Source of the DNA: an uncultured Pelagibacteraceae bacterium
Lineage (GTDB): Bacteria; Pseudomonadota; Alphaproteobacteria; Pelagibacterales; Pelagibacteraceae
NCBI GenBank assembly: GCA_902635845.1
Contig: CACPPK010000001.1
Span: forward strand, 124,001-188,000
Length of the DNA: 64,000 bases
Direction of reading: 5' to 3'
Shown: one piece after another, positions 33,454 to 42,910 of the stretch
How positions within the stretch are numbered: the first letter of the stretch is position 1
How the letters are laid out: each line of letters begins with the position of its first letter
Translations under genes and position numbers: made by a program
The notes under the pieces: model-generated
The model's input: the letters and a program-made list of their open reading frames with translations, nothing else
Databases searched by the model: none
Told to the model about the DNA's origin: nothing

Positions 33454-34632
33454 ATGAGTATAGATAACAATTTATATGAAAAATCAATCAAGATTTTAAC
33501 TGACTTAATCGCATTTAAAACTATCTCAGGTCAAGATAACAGTGATTTAATTGATTATTGTGAAAAAATTTTAAAGAACATCGGAATAGATACTTTCAAA
33601 GTTTTTGATGATGATAAAAAAAGAGTAAATCTTTTTGGAACTCTAAAAGCAAAAAATCAAAGCACAAAAAAACCTATCATATTATCTGGACACACTGATG
33701 TGGTTCCAGTGTCTAAAGGTTGGAGCAGTGATCCATTCGTTGCAACTATTAAAAATGATAAATTATATGGAAGAGGCTCATGTGATATGAAAGGTTTTAT
33801 TGCATGTACACTTGCTTATGCACCTATCTTCAAAGAAAGTAATTTAGATAGAGACTTACATTTCTGTTACACATTTGATGAAGAGACTGCATGTATTGGA
33901 GCTCCTTTATTAATAGAGGAATTGAAAAAAAGAGATATCAAAAATGGAATTTGTGTAATTGGTGAACCAACTAAAATGAAAATTATTGATGCCCACAAAG
34001 GTATGAATGAATACACAGTTCACTTTGGAGGACTTGCAGGACATAGTTCTAAACCTCATTTAGGAGTAAATGCAGCTGAATATGCTACTAGATATGTTGG
34101 AAAACTTTTAGAAATTAGAGAAGAATTAAAAAAAAGAGTTCAAAAAGATAGTATTTTTGATCCTCCACATTCAACTTTATCAATTGGTGGAATTAAAGGT
34201 GGTATTGCCCATAATGTCATTGCAGATAAATGTAGTGTTGAATGGGAAACAAGACCAGTTGTTAAAGAAGATGGAGAATTTGTTACGAAAGAAATTGATA
34301 AATATGCAAATGAAGTACTTCTACCAGAAATGAAAAAAGTATTTCCAGATTCATATATTAAAAAAGAAGTGATAGGTGAAGTTGTTGGTTTTAACAGATT
34401 AGATGAGTCTGAAGCATGTGAATTTGTATCAAATATAACTGGTGATAATTCTAGAGAAGTAGTTTCTTTTGGAACAGAAGCTGGTTTATTTCAAGAATTA
34501 GGTATCAGTACAGTTGTTTGCGGACCTGGATCCATAGAACAAGCTCACAAAATTGACGAGTTCATAGAATTAAATGAAATGAAAAAATGCCTTAAGTTTT
34601 TAGAGGGTGTAAAAGATAAGTCAGTAAATTAA
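33454..34632 (+). CDS. argE: ArgE-type N-acyl amino acid deacylase (M20 family)
   Basis: The 392-residue metallo-deacylase has the M20 zinc motifs: LSGHTDVVPV, GRGSCDMKGFIAC, DEETACIGA and IGEPTKMKIIDAHKG, with the last ligand histidine in GPGSIEQAHKIDEFI. This is the acetylornithine deacetylase type, which gives ornithine from N-acetylornithine; the same family includes other N-acyl amino acid hydrolases. It stands alone on the plus strand between csaA and the aldehyde dehydrogenase, overlapping the latter's stop by four bases. Since an ectoine-hydrolase-like gene lies at 45.3 kb, removal of an acetyl group from an ectoine intermediate is a second possibility. Confidence 0.82.
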   Translation: MSIDNNLYEKSIKILTDLIAFKTISGQDNSDLIDYCEKILKNIGIDTFKVFDDDKKRVNLFGTLKAKNQSTKKPIILSGHTDVVPVSKGWSSDPFVATIKNDKLYGRGSCDMKGFIACTLAYAPIFKESNLDRDLHFCYTFDEETACIGAPLLIEELKKRDIKNGICVIGEPTKMKIIDAHKGMNEYTVHFGGLAGHSSKPHLGVNAAEYATRYVGKLLEIREELKKRVQKDSIFDPPHSTLSIGGIKGGIAHNVIADKCSVEWETRPVVKEDGEFVTKEIDKYANEVLLPEMKKVFPDSYIKKEVIGEVVGFNRLDESEACEFVSNITGDNSREVVSFGTEAGLFQELGISTVVCGPGSIEQAHKIDEFIELNEMKKCLKFLEGVKDKSVN

Positions 34633-36062
34633 CTCCAGCCACCTACGGCTTTTACTTCTAAAAACTCTTCTAAACCGTGTTCACCTGCTTCTCGACCTAT
34701 TCCAGAATGTTTAAAACCACCGAAAGGTGCATCAACTGCAATACCTGCTCCATTTACATCAACCATTCCAGATCTTAATTTTCTCGCAACTCTTTGTACT
34801 TTTTCGGAATCTTGAGTTTGGATATAATTTGTTAATCCATAAGCAGTATCATTTGCAATTGTTATTGCCTCTTCTTCTGTTTCAAATGGGATAACAGATA
34901 AAACGGGTCCAAAAATTTCTGTTCTTGCAACTTCCATATTATTATTTACGTCCGCAAAAACAGTTGGTTTAACAAAGTAACCTTTGTCTAATCCATCAGG
35001 TTTACCTGTTCCTCCAGCAACTAATTTTGCACCTTCATCTATTCCTTTTTGAATTAAAGTTTGTATTTTATTGTATTGAGTTTCTGAAATAACTGGACCT
35101 ATATGTTCTCCTTCTTTTTTAGGGTCACCAACCTCAAAACTTTCAGTATATTTTTTTAATCTCTCAATAGCCTCTTCATACATTGATTTTTCAACTAACA
35201 TTCTTGTTGGCGCATTACAAGATTGTCCAGAATTTCTAAAACATCTTAAAGCACCTCTTTCAATAGCCTCTGGATCAGCATCTTTAAAAATTATATTTGC
35301 TCCTTTACCACCTAATTCTAAGCTTACTCTTTTAAAATCTTTAGCAGCATTTTGTGAAATCAAAGCTCCTGCTCTTGTTGATCCCGTAAAAGAAATCATA
35401 TTAATATCTGGATGACTTGTAAGAGCATCACCTGTTGTTGCTCCATCACCATTAACTAAATTGAACACACCTTTTGGAAATTTTACATCATCAATAATTT
35501 CAGCAAGTATCATTGAAGATAGTGGTGCTAATTCTGATGGCTTTAAAACCATTGTACAACCTGCAGCTATTGCTGGCATTACTTTTAAACAAACTTGGTT
35601 CATCGGCCAATTCCATGGTGTTATTAATGCACAAACACCTTTTGGTTCATAAATTAATCTTTGATTAGGAGCATGCTCACCTAATGGTTTTTCAAATGCA
35701 AAATTTTTTAAGTATCTAATAAATGATTTAATATGACTTGCTCCTGTGCCTGCTTGTAATTTTGTTGCAAAATCTTTTGGAGCACCCATCTCAAGAGTTA
35801 TAGCTTCTGCAATATCTGCCCATCTTTTCTTATAATTTTCATAAAGTTTTTCTAATAGTGCAATTCTTTCTTCTTTGGAAGAAAAGGCCCAAGACTCATA
35901 GGCATCTTTAGCTGCATTAACAGCAATATCAACATCAGCTTTGTTCCCTAAAGTAATTACTGCACAATTTTCTTCTGTGGCAGGATCAATTACTTTAATT
36001 TCCTCAGAACTGTTTGGCTTAACCCACGCTCCATTAATGTAAAAATTTTTTTTGTCTAACAT
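34629..36062 (-). CDS. NAD(P)-dependent aldehyde dehydrogenase (1)
   Basis: The 477-residue protein has the aldehyde dehydrogenase signatures LELGGKGANIIF (general-base Glu) and NSGQSCNAPTRM (nucleophile Cys), plus ITPWNWPMNQVCLKV for cofactor binding. It lies 20 bases after the agmatinase-family gene, in the same direction. Oxidation of an aminoaldehyde in arginine/polyamine breakdown is a sensible inference, for example 4-guanidinobutyraldehyde or 4-aminobutyraldehyde. A close paralogue of equal length occurs at 49.1 kb. Confidence 0.88.
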   Translation of the reverse strand: MLDKKNFYINGAWVKPNSSEEIKVIDPATEENCAVITLGNKADVDIAVNAAKDAYESWAFSSKEERIALLEKLYENYKKRWADIAEAITLEMGAPKDFATKLQAGTGASHIKSFIRYLKNFAFEKPLGEHAPNQRLIYEPKGVCALITPWNWPMNQVCLKVMPAIAAGCTMVLKPSELAPLSSMILAEIIDDVKFPKGVFNLVNGDGATTGDALTSHPDINMISFTGSTRAGALISQNAAKDFKRVSLELGGKGANIIFKDADPEAIERGALRCFRNSGQSCNAPTRMLVEKSMYEEAIERLKKYTESFEVGDPKKEGEHIGPVISETQYNKIQTLIQKGIDEGAKLVAGGTGKPDGLDKGYFVKPTVFADVNNNMEVARTEIFGPVLSVIPFETEEEAITIANDTAYGLTNYIQTQDSEKVQRVARKLRSGMVDVNGAGIAVDAPFGGFKHSGIGREAGEHGLEEFLEVKAVGGWS

Positions 36063-36082
36063 GTTTTGACGTTATCCTTTCT

Positions 36083-37042
36083 TTATGTTTTTGCAAATAA
36101 ATTAGTTAATTCATAAACAATAGTAGCTGCTGCTAAAGAAGTTACTTCTGCATGATCATATGCTGGAGAAACCTCAACAACGTCTGCTGAAACTAAATTT
36201 AATCCAGACAAACCTCTTAAAACATTTACCATTTCTCTTGTAGTCATCCCTGCAATTTCTGGTGTACCAGTACCTGGAGCAAATGCAGGGTCTAAAACAT
36301 CAATATCAATTGATAAGTATAAAGGATTGTCTCCCACTCTTTTTCTAATTCTTTCTGCTATTTTATCGGTTCCTTCTGTTTGAAACTCATCACAATGAAT
36401 TATTTTAAATCCAAAACTTTCATCATTTTTAATATCATCTCTACTATAAAGTGGACCACGAATTCCAACATGCATAGAAGCATCATCTAAAAATAATCCT
36501 TCTTCTCTAGCTCTTCTGAATGGAGTTCCGTGAGTATAAGGTGCACCAAAATATGTGTCCCAAGTATCTAAGTGGGCATCAAAATGAACTAAAGATACAG
36601 GGCCCTTATTTTTTTTATTGATTGCTCTTAACAATGGTACAGCAATAGTATGGTCTCCACCTAAACTTATAATTCCTCCAACCTTATTTAATAAATCTGT
36701 TGCGCCTACTTCTATTTGTTTAATTGCTTCATCAATACTAAATGGGTTGCAAGCGATATCACCAGCATCAGCTACTTGTTGGATTTTAAAAGGCTCAACA
36801 TCATAATTAGGATGATAATTAGTTCTCAAATGTCTAGAGGCTTGCCTGATGCTTTGTGGACCAAATCTTGCTCCGGGTCGGTAACTTGTGCCAGCATCAA
36901 ACGGAATTCCAACAATTGCAACGTCACAACTTTCCACATCTCTTAGTTCAGGTAATCTCGCAAATGTGCTTGGGCCAGCAAATCTTGGAACTTTAGTTCC
37001 GCTAACCGGTTGAATTGGATTTTTGTTTCTTTCTTTTTTCAT
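36083..37042 (-). CDS. speB: Agmatinase-family ureohydrolase (1)
   Basis: The 319-residue arginase/agmatinase fold protein has the manganese ligand motifs GGDHTIAVPLL, FDAHLDTWD and SIDIDVLDPAFAPGTGTPE. It hydrolyses a guanidino compound to urea and an amine; agmatine to putrescine is the classic reaction, while guanidinobutyrate and guanidinopropionate are used by close relatives. GARFGPQSIRQASR is the usual loop. It is 53 bases from a divergent secreted metallopeptidase gene and followed by an aldehyde dehydrogenase gene. A polyamine-type ABC importer lies 4 kb away. Confidence 0.85.
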   Translation of the reverse strand: MKKERNKNPIQPVSGTKVPRFAGPSTFARLPELRDVESCDVAIVGIPFDAGTSYRPGARFGPQSIRQASRHLRTNYHPNYDVEPFKIQQVADAGDIACNPFSIDEAIKQIEVGATDLLNKVGGIISLGGDHTIAVPLLRAINKKNKGPVSLVHFDAHLDTWDTYFGAPYTHGTPFRRAREEGLFLDDASMHVGIRGPLYSRDDIKNDESFGFKIIHCDEFQTEGTDKIAERIRKRVGDNPLYLSIDIDVLDPAFAPGTGTPEIAGMTTREMVNVLRGLSGLNLVSADVVEVSPAYDHAEVTSLAAATIVYELTNLFAKT

Positions 37043-37095
37043 TTTTTAATAATGTAAGATAATATTATCTAATCTAATTCGTCTATAATAATTTA

Positions 37096-37824
37096 ATGAA
37101 AATTTTATTTTTATTTATTCTTATTTTTCATATTTCGCATGTAAATGCTGATGAAATTTATAATCTGATAAAAATTCCAAATTTAGAAATTTATAAATTA
37201 AAAAACGATAATAATATTCGTTATTTAAGCGCTAAAGGTAATTTTAAAATTGGTGTAAATAAGAATATTTCTTGCGATAAAGTTAATATTAATAATTTAA
37301 ATTCAAAATTTACTTTAATTGAAAAAAATCTTAATCGATATAATTCTAATTTTCTTAATAAGATAAAATTAAAATATATTGTATTTTGTGAAAATTTATT
37401 CATCTCTGAAATTAATACAGGGGGAATACCTGATAATAAAAATAGGACATTAATTTTAGATATTAATTTTAATAAAAAATATTTTGAAAGAATGATACAC
37501 CATGAAATTTTTCATATGATACAAAACACTCACTTTGAATATTTTGATGAGGATAAATTTTCTTCTTTTAATCTAACAGCATTTAATTATGCTGAATGTT
37601 CAACGTGTTCTGATAGATTAAATTTAGATCTATATGAAAAAACTGATGGTTTTTTAACAGAATATTCTAAATCTATCCCATCTGAAGATATGGCAGAAAT
37701 TTTTTCATTTCTAATGACTGATAAGGAAACAATTGAAGATAAAATTAGTAGTGACAAAATCCTAAATAACAAAGTGAATTTTATAAAATTAAACTTAGCT
37801 AAAATAGATAAAAATATTTTATGA
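37096..37824 (+). CDS. Putative secreted zinc metallopeptidase
   Basis: I recognise no family, but the 242-residue protein shows a signal peptide (residues 1-18, ending HVNADE), and a zinc-protease motif HHEIFH (His136, Glu137, His140). A later EDMAEIFSFLM (about 200-210) could give the third ligand glutamate. Four cysteines (about 60, 98, 170, 173) might form disulfides in the periplasm. It overlaps the cyclophilin gene by four bases, so a joint periplasmic role in folding and clearance of proteins is plausible. The catalytic claim rests on the motif alone. Confidence 0.68.
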   Translation: MKILFLFILIFHISHVNADEIYNLIKIPNLEIYKLKNDNNIRYLSAKGNFKIGVNKNISCDKVNINNLNSKFTLIEKNLNRYNSNFLNKIKLKYIVFCENLFISEINTGGIPDNKNRTLILDINFNKKYFERMIHHEIFHMIQNTHFEYFDEDKFSSFNLTAFNYAECSTCSDRLNLDLYEKTDGFLTEYSKSIPSEDMAEIFSFLMTDKETIEDKISSDKILNNKVNFIKLNLAKIDKNIL

Positions 37825-38471
37825 TTAAAACTATTAAAGCCTCAAAATCAGAAAAAATTTTATTTATATTTTTAATTTGTCTTTCAATTTTTGCTTTTAC
37901 ATCTATTTTTTTATTAAAAAATAAATGTCTATTTGTAGAAAAAAATAATTTAAGTAAACTTAATTTTAATGATCCAGATAATATTACAGTAATGAATGTT
38001 GAGTGTGGAAATGTAATAATTCAACTTTATCCAAATATTTCTCCTAAAGCGGTGGAAAGATTTAAAATTTTAATTGAACAAAAAATGTATGATGGTTCTG
38101 CTTTTTATAAAGTTTCAGAAAATACTTTTGTACAAGCTGGAGATATTGAGTATGGAAATATAAATAATTTAGATTATTCCAAAATCGGTAGCGGAAAGTC
38201 TGGACTGGGATTGTTAAAATCAGAACTGAGTAACGATTTTAAATTTACAGAGGGAAGTGTTGGTTTTGCTAGATCAACAGAATTTGATACAGAAGATAGT
38301 GAATTCTTTATTACATTAAAAGAAATTCCAATTTATCAAGGTGAATATACTCCAATTGGTAAAGTAGTTTATGGTTTAGATATATTAACTAAAATTAAAA
38401 CAGGTAATAAGGCGATTTATGTTTTAAGACCTGATTATATTAAAACCTTTAGAATGTTTAATTCTAATTAA
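37821..38471 (+). CDS. Membrane-anchored cyclophilin-type peptidyl-prolyl isomerase
   Basis: The 216-residue protein has one hydrophobic segment (about residues 13-34, ILFIFLICLSIFAFTSIFLL) and then a cyclophilin domain exposed to the periplasm. Segments GNVIIQLYPNISPKAVERFK, YDGSAFYKVSENTFVQAGD, EGSVGFARSTEFDTEDSEFFITL and GEYTPIGKVVYGLDIL are characteristic. The active arginine position in FYKVSEN differs from the usual FHRV (His-Arg replaced), so activity may be reduced. It overlaps the metallopeptidase gene by four bases and is convergent with the beta-oxidation gene (overlap of eight bases). Confidence 0.82.
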   Translation: MIKTIKASKSEKILFIFLICLSIFAFTSIFLLKNKCLFVEKNNLSKLNFNDPDNITVMNVECGNVIIQLYPNISPKAVERFKILIEQKMYDGSAFYKVSENTFVQAGDIEYGNINNLDYSKIGSGKSGLGLLKSELSNDFKFTEGSVGFARSTEFDTEDSEFFITLKEIPIYQGEYTPIGKVVYGLDILTKIKTGNKAIYVLRPDYIKTFRMFNSN

Positions 38472-40686
38472 CTAAAGGTTTACCTGTCGATAATGTATGT
38501 TTAATTCTTTCTTGAGTTTGTTTTGTTTCTATCAATCTCATAAAAGAATCTAGTTCTAGTTTGTACAGATCATCCTCTGATAATATTTTTTCAATAGTAG
38601 TGTCTCCACCACTTAAAACGTTTGCAAGCTCAGTTCCAACATGCATACCATGATCTAAAATTACCTTTTCGTTATATAATTTCTCTAAAACCTTAATCAT
38701 TTTATCTTTCAACGGCTTTCCAGAAAGCTTAAATTTACACTCTTCTGGAGGAACAAAATCAGTATTTTGATTAATTAAATTTTTTGCTTCCTCAAAAAGG
38801 CTATTTCTGTTCATTACTTTTTTATCTTCTGGTCTTAAATACTTTAATGGCTCAGCCTCAATTGGAGATGTGGCTGTTTTAGCATAACCAATAATATCAA
38901 AAACTTTTAGTGGGGCATAATCTGGATCTGATTTTGCTTCGTCTGTTTGTGACCATCTCCACAGCATTTCTTTACATCCTCCACCTGCTGGAACTAATCC
39001 AACAATAGTTTCAACTAATCCAATAACTAAATTTGTGTGTGAGGCAACATAATTACTTTGAACTAAAACCTCAAAGCCTCCTCCAAGTGTAAGTCCAGAA
39101 GGTGCTGATACAACTGGGTACTTAGAGTATTTTAAAGTTTTGCAAGTATCTTGAAAATATTTAATAAATTTTTCAATTGATTTAAAATCACCTTTGTCGG
39201 CAAAATTCATAGTATAACTTAAATTCACACCTGCTGAAAATTGCATGCTTTCATTAATTACTATTAAGGGTTTGTCAGTTGCATTTTTCAATGCATCCAT
39301 TGAGTCGTAATCTAATGCACAGGCTTTTGTTGTAAACTCAACAATATTAAAATCATTAAATCGATGAATTTCGGCAGAATTATTTTTATCCAGTTTAATT
39401 GCTGATGGTCTTATTTTTCCTAAAGTTTGAATATCTGTATAAATTTGTCTTTCTCCATAAAAATTTTCATCTTTTGTTTTTGATAAATTTTCTAAAAATT
39501 TATTATTTTCAAAATTATCAATTCTTTCAAAGAAATTCTTTACCCCTATAGATTTTAACATTTCAAAAGGACCCATTGCCCAATTAAAACCAAGTCTCAT
39601 CGCTTCATCAATATCATTAAACTTATCAGTAATTCCTGGAACAAGGGAAGATGCATATTTAATTATTTTTGAAATTACAATCCAAGCATACTCACCAAAC
39701 TTATCTTTTCGATTTATTAAATTATTGATGTCAACAGTCTCGATTCCTAAATCTATTTTTTTAGTTGCCGAATACTCTCCTGTTTCTAAATTAATTGCTT
39801 CTAAAATTTTTTGATCTCCACTTTTATTCATTCTATAAAAGCCCCCTTTTCCTTTACGACCTGTGTAGCCAGTCTCAATTAATTTTTTTACTAATGGAAT
39901 TTCTTTTGCAACAACTTGAAATTCGTCTTTATCTGAAAGTTCCTTTATAAAGCTTTTTAATACATCGGCCATCAAATCAATTCCAATTAGATCATATAAT
40001 CCAAACACCCCTGTCTTAGGTATTCCCATTGGTCTGCCAAAAACTGCATCAGCTTCTTCTATTGAAAGTTTCATTTTGAAAGCTTCTGTCATAGCAACTT
40101 GCATTGCATAAACACCGATTCTATTGCCTAAAAAACCTGGGGTATCATTACAAATTATAGCTCCTTTGCCAAGCTCTACCTCGCAAAATTTCTTTAATGA
40201 ATTAATTTTGTTTAAATCATTATTTTCGTTTTTAACAATTTCTAACAACCCCATGTATCTAACTGGATTAAAAAAGTGAGTGATGCAAAAATCTTTTTTT
40301 TCTTCATCATTTAGTTTTTCTGATAAAACTTTAATTGGAATTGATGATGTGTTTGAAGAAACTATTGCACCCTTTTTTCTGTTGTTAAATATCTTCTGAT
40401 AAATATTATGTTTAATATCAATTCTTTCTACTACCGCCTCTACAATCCAATCTGCATCTTTTACAACATCAAAATTTTCATCAATATTTCCAATGTTAAT
40501 ATTGTTAATTTTACTTTTATCTATTAGCAAAGGAGGTCTTGATTTATGAATTCTTTCTCTAGCCTTTGCACTTATTTCAGTTGTCAAATCTAAAAGAGTA
40601 ACTGGTATACCTGCATTACATAAGTGGGCAGCTATTCCACTTCCCATTGTGCCAGAACCAATTACTACAACTTTTTTAATTTTCAT
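38464..40686 (-). CDS. Bifunctional 3-hydroxyacyl-CoA dehydrogenase/enoyl-CoA hydratase (FadN type)
   Basis: The 740-residue protein has an N-terminal NAD-binding 3-hydroxyacyl-CoA dehydrogenase (GSGTMGSGIAAHL; about residues 1-400) and a C-terminal crotonase-type domain (about 420-640; SAPSGLTLGGGFEVLVQSN and LVETIVGLVPAGGGCKEML). This order is reversed compared with FadB/FadJ and resembles FadN. It would do two steps of fatty-acid beta-oxidation. It lies 36 bases after the polyamine-type permease gene and may be transcribed with it. The long domain order makes FadN the best comparison. Confidence 0.85.
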   Translation of the reverse strand: MKIKKVVVIGSGTMGSGIAAHLCNAGIPVTLLDLTTEISAKARERIHKSRPPLLIDKSKINNINIGNIDENFDVVKDADWIVEAVVERIDIKHNIYQKIFNNRKKGAIVSSNTSSIPIKVLSEKLNDEEKKDFCITHFFNPVRYMGLLEIVKNENNDLNKINSLKKFCEVELGKGAIICNDTPGFLGNRIGVYAMQVAMTEAFKMKLSIEEADAVFGRPMGIPKTGVFGLYDLIGIDLMADVLKSFIKELSDKDEFQVVAKEIPLVKKLIETGYTGRKGKGGFYRMNKSGDQKILEAINLETGEYSATKKIDLGIETVDINNLINRKDKFGEYAWIVISKIIKYASSLVPGITDKFNDIDEAMRLGFNWAMGPFEMLKSIGVKNFFERIDNFENNKFLENLSKTKDENFYGERQIYTDIQTLGKIRPSAIKLDKNNSAEIHRFNDFNIVEFTTKACALDYDSMDALKNATDKPLIVINESMQFSAGVNLSYTMNFADKGDFKSIEKFIKYFQDTCKTLKYSKYPVVSAPSGLTLGGGFEVLVQSNYVASHTNLVIGLVETIVGLVPAGGGCKEMLWRWSQTDEAKSDPDYAPLKVFDIIGYAKTATSPIEAEPLKYLRPEDKKVMNRNSLFEEAKNLINQNTDFVPPEECKFKLSGKPLKDKMIKVLEKLYNEKVILDHGMHVGTELANVLSGGDTTIEKILSEDDLYKLELDSFMRLIETKQTQERIKHTLSTGKPLVN

Positions 40687-40722
40687 GAGAGACTCTATAT
40701 ATGAATAAATTATTTGGGTAAA

Positions 40723-41577
40723 TTATCTATTTATTCCTCTTAATCTTTCAGATCTTCTTCTTAATAATTCGGCACTAATTAATATTAATGTAGATAAAAT
40801 GATTAAACACGTAGCTACTGCAAGAATTGTTGGGCTCAATTGTTCTCTTAAGCCTGTCCACATTTGTATTGGAATAGTTGTGTTTTCCAAACCTGCTAAA
40901 AACAATACCACAACAACCTCGTCAAAAGATGTAACGAAAGCAAACAAACCCCCAGATATAACTCCAGGCAATATTAGAGGCAATGTTACTTTCATAAAAG
41001 TATTAACAGGATTGCTTCCTAAGCTAGCCGCCGCTCTTGTTACACTATGATCAAAACCAGAAAGTGTTGCAGTAACAGTAATTACAACAAATGGAGTTCC
41101 TAATATTATGTGAGCTAAAACTATTCCTGTATGTGTTGCAGCAAGACCAACTTTTGCCATGAAGAAAAAAATTGCAACCCCAGAAATAATCAAAGGAACT
41201 ATCATAGGAGAAATTAAAGTAGCCATTATGATTCCTTTATATGGCATATGCCTGCTACTTAATCCTAAAGCAGCCAAAGTTCCTAAAATTATCGAGCCTA
41301 AGGTTGCAAATATTGCAATTATAAAACTATTTTTTGCAGCTAAGCCCCAAGGATTTTTAGTTCCATAAACCATATCTTTATACCATCTTAAAGAAAAAGC
41401 ATCTGGATCAAGATTTTTCATTCCTTCAGAAAAAACCAAAAACTCTTCTGCATTAAATGATAATGGGAAAATTACAAATAAAGGCGCTATCAAAAAGAAA
41501 AATACAAAAGTACAAATAGCAATATAAATATAATGCCAAATTCTGTATCTTGTTTCCGTATAACTTGGTAATGCCAT
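40723..41577 (-). CDS. potC: Polyamine-type ABC transporter permease (PotC-like)
   Basis: The 284-residue inner-membrane subunit has six predicted helices and the permease EAA-type loop HSVTRAAASLGSNPVNTFMKVTLPLILPG. Sequence type is PotC/YdcV of the spermidine/putrescine group. It starts two bases after the PotB-like gene ends and completes the set of ATPase, binding protein and two permeases. The real substrate may be a polyamine or another amine. Confidence 0.87.
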   Translation of the reverse strand: MALPSYTETRYRIWHYIYIAICTFVFFFLIAPLFVIFPLSFNAEEFLVFSEGMKNLDPDAFSLRWYKDMVYGTKNPWGLAAKNSFIIAIFATLGSIILGTLAALGLSSRHMPYKGIIMATLISPMIVPLIISGVAIFFFMAKVGLAATHTGIVLAHIILGTPFVVITVTATLSGFDHSVTRAAASLGSNPVNTFMKVTLPLILPGVISGGLFAFVTSFDEVVVVLFLAGLENTTIPIQMWTGLREQLSPTILAVATCLIILSTLILISAELLRRRSERLRGINR

Positions 41578-41579
41578 AA

Positions 41580-42842
41580 TTATCCTAATTTAATATTATC
41601 AACTCCAACCAATTTATTATAAATCCAATAAATAACTAAAACTCCACTAAGCAGCATTAATCCCATCGCAGATGCAAAACTCCAATCTAGGGTTTGTTTC
41701 ATATGGAATGCAATTTGATTACTAATTAAAGTTCCTGATGCACCACCAACTAATGCTGGTGTAATGTAATAACCAATTGCTAAAATAAATACTAGCAAGC
41801 ATCCTGCTCCTATTCCTGGAATAGTTAATGGAAAGTAAACTTTCCAAAAAGCAACAAAAGGTGTTCCTCCTAAAGATTTCCCAGCTCTCATCAAACTAGG
41901 GGAAATAGTTTTCATGACACTATAAAGCGGAAGAACCATAAAAGGTAACAATATTTGCGTCATAGCAACATAAGTACCTACTTTATTATACATCATCTCA
42001 GGCCTGTTATCGTCTGCAACAAGACCTATCAAAACAAAGAAATCATTAACGACTCCTTGTTGTTGTAACAAAATCATCCAGCTAGCAGTTCTAACTAATA
42101 ATGATGTCCAAAAAGGTAAAAGTACACATATCATTAAAAGATTTGAATATTTCATAGGTAAAGTTGCAAGCAAATGTGCTATTGGATAACCCATTAAGAA
42201 GCAAAATAACGTAACAAAAAAAGCAATTTCAAGGGTTCTCAACCATAGAATTCTATGAATTCTTCTATCCTCTTCTACTTGTGTAATACTTCCATCTGCA
42301 GCATAGTACATGTCCATACCTTTTAAGTACTTAGACATTGTATAGGGCGGAGCAGTTCTTTTTATCGCTTGCCAATACTCAACATTTCTCCAACGTTTAT
42401 GAACTTTCATAATCTGTTCTTTAATGCTTGTGCTCTCATCAATTTTTTTTCTTTTCACTTGTCTGAAGAGTTTTTTGGTTATGGAGTTAAAACCATTTTT
42501 TTCTTTATTTAGTCTTTGACCAAGTTTTCCGTGTTCTTGTTTTTCAACAAGAACTTTAAAATCATAATAAAAAGCTGTAAAAACTTCTTCTGGAGGTAAT
42601 TCTTGTCCGTCCCATTTTTCCATTTCTTTAAAAGTTTTAGGAAGCATATTTGTTATCATTTTATCATCTATGCTTCTACTAAACATCTCTCCTATGGGAA
42701 AAACGTAAGTAATTATTAAAAATAAAAGTAATGGCGCTACAAGAAGAAAGGCTTTAATTTTATTTTTCTTCTCAGCTTTTTTTAGACTGACTTCTAATGG
42801 AATTCCATCAGTTGTTAATATTTGTTTTGTCTCAGAGCTCAT
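41580..42842 (-). CDS. potB: Polyamine-type ABC transporter permease (PotB-like) with a large loop
   Basis: This permease is 420 residues, against roughly 280-320 for ordinary PotB. After a first helix at about residues 29-50 there is an insertion of around 150 charged residues (about 51-202) before the second helix, likely exposed to the periplasm. The remaining part holds helices and the EAA loop SLMRAGKSLGGTPFVAFWKVYFPLTIPG. Gene order (potA, potD, potB, potC) supports the role. A strong hairpin separates it from the binding-protein gene upstream. The insertion might contact the binding protein. Confidence 0.85.
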   Translation of the reverse strand: MSSETKQILTTDGIPLEVSLKKAEKKNKIKAFLLVAPLLLFLIITYVFPIGEMFSRSIDDKMITNMLPKTFKEMEKWDGQELPPEEVFTAFYYDFKVLVEKQEHGKLGQRLNKEKNGFNSITKKLFRQVKRKKIDESTSIKEQIMKVHKRWRNVEYWQAIKRTAPPYTMSKYLKGMDMYYAADGSITQVEEDRRIHRILWLRTLEIAFFVTLFCFLMGYPIAHLLATLPMKYSNLLMICVLLPFWTSLLVRTASWMILLQQQGVVNDFFVLIGLVADDNRPEMMYNKVGTYVAMTQILLPFMVLPLYSVMKTISPSLMRAGKSLGGTPFVAFWKVYFPLTIPGIGAGCLLVFILAIGYYITPALVGGASGTLISNQIAFHMKQTLDWSFASAMGLMLLSGVLVIYWIYNKLVGVDNIKLG

Positions 42843-42875
42843 AAAAAAATAGGGCGGTTAGTCATAACCGCCCTA
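42842..42875 (-). terminator. Terminator-like hairpin between potD and potB
   Basis: Arms TAGGGCGGTTA (42850-42860) and TAACCGCCCTA (42865-42875) form a perfect 11-base stem around a four-base loop. Read on the minus strand it ends in a T run (42842-42849 complement). It lies just before the potB start, so it would reduce transcription from the binding-protein gene into the permease genes. Confidence 0.9.
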
Positions 42876-42910
42876 AATATATTATATAAATTCAGTGTTT
42901 AAAACTGAAA

